From Bacillota bacterium (GTDB lineage: Bacteria; Bacillota; Clostridia; Christensenellales; Aristaeellaceae), in the NCBI GenBank assembly GCA_023443705.1, contig JAEZTD010000044.1, forward strand, positions 1 through 7,566: DNA of 7,566 bases, written 5' to 3'. Made by a program: the position numbers and the translations under genes. Positions 4,708-7,566 of this stretch are shown here, in pieces; positions within the stretch are counted from its first letter, which is position 1; each line of letters starts with the position of its first letter. The notes under the pieces are model-generated. The model was not told where the DNA came from. It was given only the letters and a program-made list of their open reading frames with translations, and did no database searches.

Positions 4708-5814
4708 ATGCTCTACAACGAGATCAAGCACGTGCTGCCGGAGTTCCTCTTTGACGGCAAGTACCTGTTCGTCGAGGAGCTGCACTCCGGCAACATCAAC
4801 CGCACCTTCCACCTGCGCTACCTCGCGGGCGGGGCCGAGGTGCACTACACGCTGCAGCACATCAACAACTACGTCTTCAAGGACCCTTCGAAGGTGATGC
4901 ACAACATCGAGCGCGTCACCGGCCACCTGCGCGCGCGGCTTCAGGCCGAGGGCATGGACCCCCGTCGCCACGTACTGTCGCTGGTGCCCACCCGGGGCGG
5001 CGGAGCGCTGTTTCAGGACGCGGAGGGCGGCTTCTGGCGCGCCTACCACTTCATCGAAAACGCCACCGCCTACGACCAGGTGCTCAGGCCCCGCCAGTTC
5101 TTTGAGGCCGGGCGCGGCTTCGGCATGTTCCAAAGGCGGCTGTTCGACTTCCCGGCGGGCGAGCTCAACGAAACCATCCCCGACTTTCATCATACGACGA
5201 AGCGCTTCTACGCATTCGTTAAGTCCGTGGCGGAGGATCGCGCCGGGCGGGTGGCGGAGCTTGAGGACGAGATCGAGTTCTTCTTCGAGCGCCGCCGGAT
5301 GATGGCGCAGATCGTGAAAAAGCTGGCGGACGGCGAGCTGCCGGTCCGGGTCACCCACAACGACACCAAGGTCAACAACGTCATGATCGACGACCAGACG
5401 GACGAGGCCATCTGCGTGATCGACCTCGACACCGTGATGCCCGGCTCCTCGCTGTACGACTACGGCGACGCGATCCGCTTCGGCGCGTCCACCGCCGTGG
5501 AGGACGAGCCGGACATTTCAAAAATCTCGCTGGACATGGAGAAGTTCGAACTGTTCACCCGGGGCTTCTTTCAGGAGACGCGCGGGTTTTTGACGAAGGA
5601 GGAACTCCTTCTGATGCCCCTCGGCGCGCTCGTCATGACCTGCGAACTGGCCATGCGCTTTCTGACCGACTACATTGACGGCGACCTGTACTTCAAGGTC
5701 AAGTCCCCGGAGCACAACCTCGTCCGCGCCCGCGCGCAGATGAAGCTCTTGACCGACATCGAGGAAAAGTACGACCGGATGGCGGAGTACGTGGGGAAAC
5801 TTGCGGTGGAGTGA
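4708..5814 (+). CDS. APH-fold phosphotransferase, N-acetylhexosamine-kinase-like
   Basis: This 368-aa soluble protein is of the choline/aminoglycoside-kinase fold (PF01636 type), transferring the ATP phosphate to a small molecule. The catalytic loop is HNDTKVNN (217-224; base D219, N224), followed by the metal-binding IDLD (238-241) in VIDLDTVMPGSSLYDYGDAIRFG. This arrangement resembles N-acetylhexosamine 1-kinases (NahK) more than aminoglycoside resistance enzymes. The N-lobe has SGNINRTF (28-34) as the nucleotide loop region, and LQHINNYVF (49-57) stands where the ATP-binding strand would be, without an obvious lysine there. The start ATG has Shine-Dalgarno GGAGGG (4695-4700), inside the last metY codons, with 7-nt spacing. 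It is tightly linked to metY, so co-transcription is very likely. The substrate is not proven: a hexosamine or another alcohol is possible, and type II homoserine kinases share the fold. No gene name assigned. Confidence 0.75.
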   Translation: MLYNEIKHVLPEFLFDGKYLFVEELHSGNINRTFHLRYLAGGAEVHYTLQHINNYVFKDPSKVMHNIERVTGHLRARLQAEGMDPRRHVLSLVPTRGGGALFQDAEGGFWRAYHFIENATAYDQVLRPRQFFEAGRGFGMFQRRLFDFPAGELNETIPDFHHTTKRFYAFVKSVAEDRAGRVAELEDEIEFFFERRRMMAQIVKKLADGELPVRVTHNDTKVNNVMIDDQTDEAICVIDLDTVMPGSSLYDYGDAIRFGASTAVEDEPDISKISLDMEKFELFTRGFFQETRGFLTKEELLLMPLGALVMTCELAMRFLTDYIDGDLYFKVKSPEHNLVRARAQMKLLTDIEEKYDRMAEYVGKLAVE

Positions 5815-5866
5815 CGGCTGGGCTCTGCCCCGCAGAGGCCGTCAAAATACTGCGTCTTTTGACGGC
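5813..5866. repeat. Two mutually exclusive hairpins at the end of the kinase gene
   Basis: GACGGC (5813-5818, overlapping the TGA stop) and GACGGC (5861-5866) can each pair with the single GCCGTC at 5838-5843. The first option adds an inner stem CTCTGC/GCAGAG (5823-5828/5832-5837). The second extends to a perfect 10-bp stem, 5838-5847 with 5857-5866. Neither is followed by a T-run on either strand, so neither is a standard terminator. Confidence 0.5.
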
Positions 5867-6064
5867 GAAATGCAAGTCCTGTGAATCTACAATTCACGGT
5901 CGGACTTGCATGCAATAGGGAATGCAGCCTGCGGCCGTACATGCCGCCCTTCGGCTGCCTTTATACGGGGGCTGTGGCCCCCGATACCCCTTTAAGCTGG
6001 ACCTGCTTGCGTTTAGCTCTTTCGCAGGCTGCACATTTTCTCGTACTTCTTGCTTCTTTGAAAG
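5867..6064. repeat. Non-coding stretch dense in inverted repeats, possible dispersed element or structured RNA
   Basis: No credible coding sequence is present. Visible structures: TGCAAGTCC/GGACTTGCA (5871-5879/5902-5910) enclosing GTGAAT/ATTCAC (5881-5886/5892-5897); GCAGCC/GGCTGC (5924-5929/5953-5958) enclosing GCGGC/GCCGC; CGGGGGC/GCCCCCG (5966-5972/5977-5983) with a TGTG loop; and an 11-nt perfect long-range inverted repeat TGCAGCCTGCG (5923-5933) with CGCAGGCTGCA (6023-6033) that encloses the middle hairpins. The fold works on either strand. It could be a small multi-copy intergenic element or a structured RNA. No transposase, reverse transcriptase or target-site duplication is seen. Confidence 0.5.
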
Positions 6065-6117
6065 GCTGAAACAAACGTCCCCCGTTCCTTGTCGGAACGG
6101 GGGACGTTTGTTTCAGC
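6065..6117. terminator. valS: Bidirectional Rho-independent terminator between the metY operon and valS
   Basis: A perfect 24-bp inverted repeat (6065-6088 with 6094-6117) closes a 5-nt loop. Its core is CCCCCGTTCC/GGAACGGGGG. Outside the core, A-rich and T-rich flanks (GAAACAAACGT and ACGTTTGTTTC) supply a U-tract in both directions. It lies 10 nt beyond the valS stop and about 250 nt beyond the kinase stop, so it serves two convergent units. Confidence 0.8.
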
Positions 6118-6127
6118 TTTCCTGTTT

Positions 6128-7566
6128 CTACCTCAGCGCCTCGATTTCGCGGATGCGCTCCTCGAGGGTCTCCAGCGTCTTTTTTGCGGTCTCAAGCTTC
6201 CCTTTTTCATTCTCCACCAGCTGGGCGGGCGCTTTCGCGAGGAAGCCCTCGTTCTTCAGCATGCCCTCGCCCCGCGCGATGTCCCGGGCGGTGGCGTCCC
6301 GGTCTTTCGTCAGCCGCGCCAGCTCCTTGTCGATGTCCACCAGGTCGCCCAGCGGCATGAACAGATGGCAGGCGTCGGTCACGGCGGAGGCGGCTTTGTC
6401 CGGGTTCGGGTCGCCCTCGCCGATCAGTTCCAGATGGCTCACCGAGGCCAGCCGCTTAAAGTAGGTTTCGGCGGCGGCGATGGCGGTCTTCCAGTCCGCC
6501 GCGCCCTCGCGGGGCCTAACGATCAGCCGCGCCTTGCGGCCCGCGGCCACGTTCATCTCGGCGCGGAGGTTGCGGACGGTGCGGATGATCTCCATCACGC
6601 CCTCCATGCGCGCGGCGTCCTCCGGGAAGTCAAATTCGGCCTTCGCCTCCGGCCAGCTGGACACCATGATGGAGCCTTCCGCCCCCGGCAGGTGATGGTA
6701 CACCTCGTCGGTGATGAAGGGCATGAACGGGTGCAGGAGCTTGAGAAGCCCCACCAGCACGTGGTTTAGCACCGAGCGGGCGACCGGCGCGCTCTCGGCA
6801 TCCGAAAGCCGGGGTTTTGCCATCTCGATGTACCAGTCGCAGAATTCGCTCCACGCAAAGTCGTAGATCTTCTGCGCCGAAAGGCCCAGGTCGTAGGTTT
6901 CAAGCCCCGCGGACACGCCGCGGACCGCCTCGTTCAGCCGGGTCAGGATCCAGCGGTCGGGCGCTTCGAAGCGCGCGGGATCGATGGATTCAAGCGGCGC
7001 GGGGGCCTCGCCGCCGAGGTTCATCAGCACAAAACGCGAGGCGTTCCACACCTTGTTGGCGAAGTTCCGGAAGGCCTCGAACTTCTCGTTCGACACGCGC
7101 ACGTCGCCGCCGGGGGCCACGCCCATCGCGAGCGAGAACCGGAGCGCGTCGCAGCCGTACTTGTCGATCACCTCCAGCGGGTCGATGCCATTGCCGAGGG
7201 ATTTTGACATTTTGCGGCCCTGGGCGTCCCGGACGAGGCCGTGGAGCGCCACGGTGTCGAAGGGGAGGCTGCCCATCTGCTCAAGCCCCGAGAAGATCAT
7301 CCGGGCGTCCCAGAAGAAGATGATGTCATAGCCCGACAGCATGACGCTGGTGGGGTAGAAGTACTTGAGGTCCTCGGTCTCGTCCGGCCAGCCCAGCGTG
7401 GAGAACGGCCACAGCGCCGACGAGAACCAGGTGTCCAGCACGTCCTCGTCCTGATGGATGTGGTGGCTGCCGCACTTCGGGCAGGCGTCCGGCGCTTTTC
7501 GCGCGACGATCATCTCGCCGCAGCCTTCGCAGTAGTAGGCGGGGATGCGGTGCCCCCACCACAGCT
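6128..7566 (-). CDS. valS: Valyl-tRNA synthetase, C-terminal part (5' end beyond the right edge)
   Basis: This class I aminoacyl-tRNA synthetase charges tRNA-Val in the cytosol. About 478 codons are present, roughly the last half of a usual ~880-aa protein. The fragment begins LWWGHRIPAYYC (from 7564), then two CxxC pairs (CEGC, CPKC), a zinc-knuckle-like element. The signature KMSKS at 7213-7199 binds ATP and tRNA. It is followed by GVAPGGDVRVS and the anticodon-binding helical domain with WSEFCDWYIEMAKPRL. The C-terminal ~75 residues (from MPLGDLVDIDKELARL) form the Leu/Glu/Lys-rich coiled coil typical of bacterial ValRS, which contacts the tRNA. Stop TAG at 6130-6128. Frame and motifs are intact. 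The ATG at 7513 is internal. Any T-box leader would lie outside the window. Confidence 0.95.
   Translation of the reverse strand, partial: LWWGHRIPAYYCEGCGEMIVARKAPDACPKCGSHHIHQDEDVLDTWFSSALWPFSTLGWPDETEDLKYFYPTSVMLSGYDIIFFWDARMIFSGLEQMGSLPFDTVALHGLVRDAQGRKMSKSLGNGIDPLEVIDKYGCDALRFSLAMGVAPGGDVRVSNEKFEAFRNFANKVWNASRFVLMNLGGEAPAPLESIDPARFEAPDRWILTRLNEAVRGVSAGLETYDLGLSAQKIYDFAWSEFCDWYIEMAKPRLSDAESAPVARSVLNHVLVGLLKLLHPFMPFITDEVYHHLPGAEGSIMVSSWPEAKAEFDFPEDAARMEGVMEIIRTVRNLRAEMNVAAGRKARLIVRPREGAADWKTAIAAAETYFKRLASVSHLELIGEGDPNPDKAASAVTDACHLFMPLGDLVDIDKELARLTKDRDATARDIARGEGMLKNEGFLAKAPAQLVENEKGKLETAKKTLETLEERIREIEALR

Noticed and set aside
4003..5358. Long minus-strand open frame (451 codons) across metY and the kinase gene
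   Set aside because: It lies antisense to two clearly recognised genes, its translation is Arg/Val/His-rich without family motifs, and long antisense frames are common in GC-rich coding DNA.
5838..5866. Hairpin as the transcription terminator of the metY operon
   Set aside because: The 10-bp stem is good, but the sequence after it (GAAATGCAAG) has no U-tract. The 6065-6117 hairpin is a much better terminator.
5881..6464. Plus-strand open frames crossing the structured intergenic region and the valS end
   Set aside because: The translations reflect hairpin arms and antisense valS, and no ribosome binding site or domain is present.
1..7566. CRISPR array, tRNA/rRNA genes, insertion sequence or prophage
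   Set aside because: No regularly spaced repeats, cloverleaf-type sequence, transposase or integrase motif was found by eye on either strand.

Overview
The window is GC-rich bacterial DNA. Strong purine-rich ribosome binding sites, consensus TTGACA/TATAAT-type promoters, Rho-independent terminators, an ABC-F antibiotic-resistance-type ATPase and the general protein style point to a high-GC Bacillota, most likely a Clostridia-type bacterium. This is inference; no rRNA is present to confirm it.

Layout, left to right. (1) Positions 1-16 hold the first codons of a minus-strand gene that runs off the left edge, with its own promoter (87-116), repeated operator-like motifs and a ribosome binding site. 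(2) Two hairpins at 149-231 end the transcription unit to their right. (3) Positions 282-1909 (minus) encode a two-ATPase ABC-F protein of the ribosome-protection type, broken by a one-base deletion at 1016-1018. (4) Between this gene and the next is a ~170-nt leader (about 1910-2081) behind a consensus promoter (2088-2116). It has a terminator directly in front of the start codon, a competing antiterminator and short upstream ORFs. This has the architecture of ribosome-sensing attenuation and is the most interesting item in the window. (5) A CDF-family metal exporter (minus, 2132-3304) with a metal site that suggests manganese is divergent from (6) metY, an O-acetylhomoserine sulfhydrylase (plus, 3418-4704). 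Their two promoters share one -35 box. (7) A sugar-kinase-like phosphotransferase (plus, 4708-5814) follows metY by 3 nt in an apparent operon. (8) A ~250-nt non-coding stretch (5813-6064) is unusually rich in inverted repeats. (9) A perfect 24-bp hairpin (6065-6117) acts as a two-way terminator between the kinase and (10) the C-terminal ~478 codons of valyl-tRNA synthetase (minus, 6128 to the right edge).

The genes do not form one pathway. They are housekeeping or stress functions: sulfur amino-acid synthesis, metal efflux, tRNA charging and ribosome protection. No mobile element, CRISPR array, tRNA or rRNA was seen.
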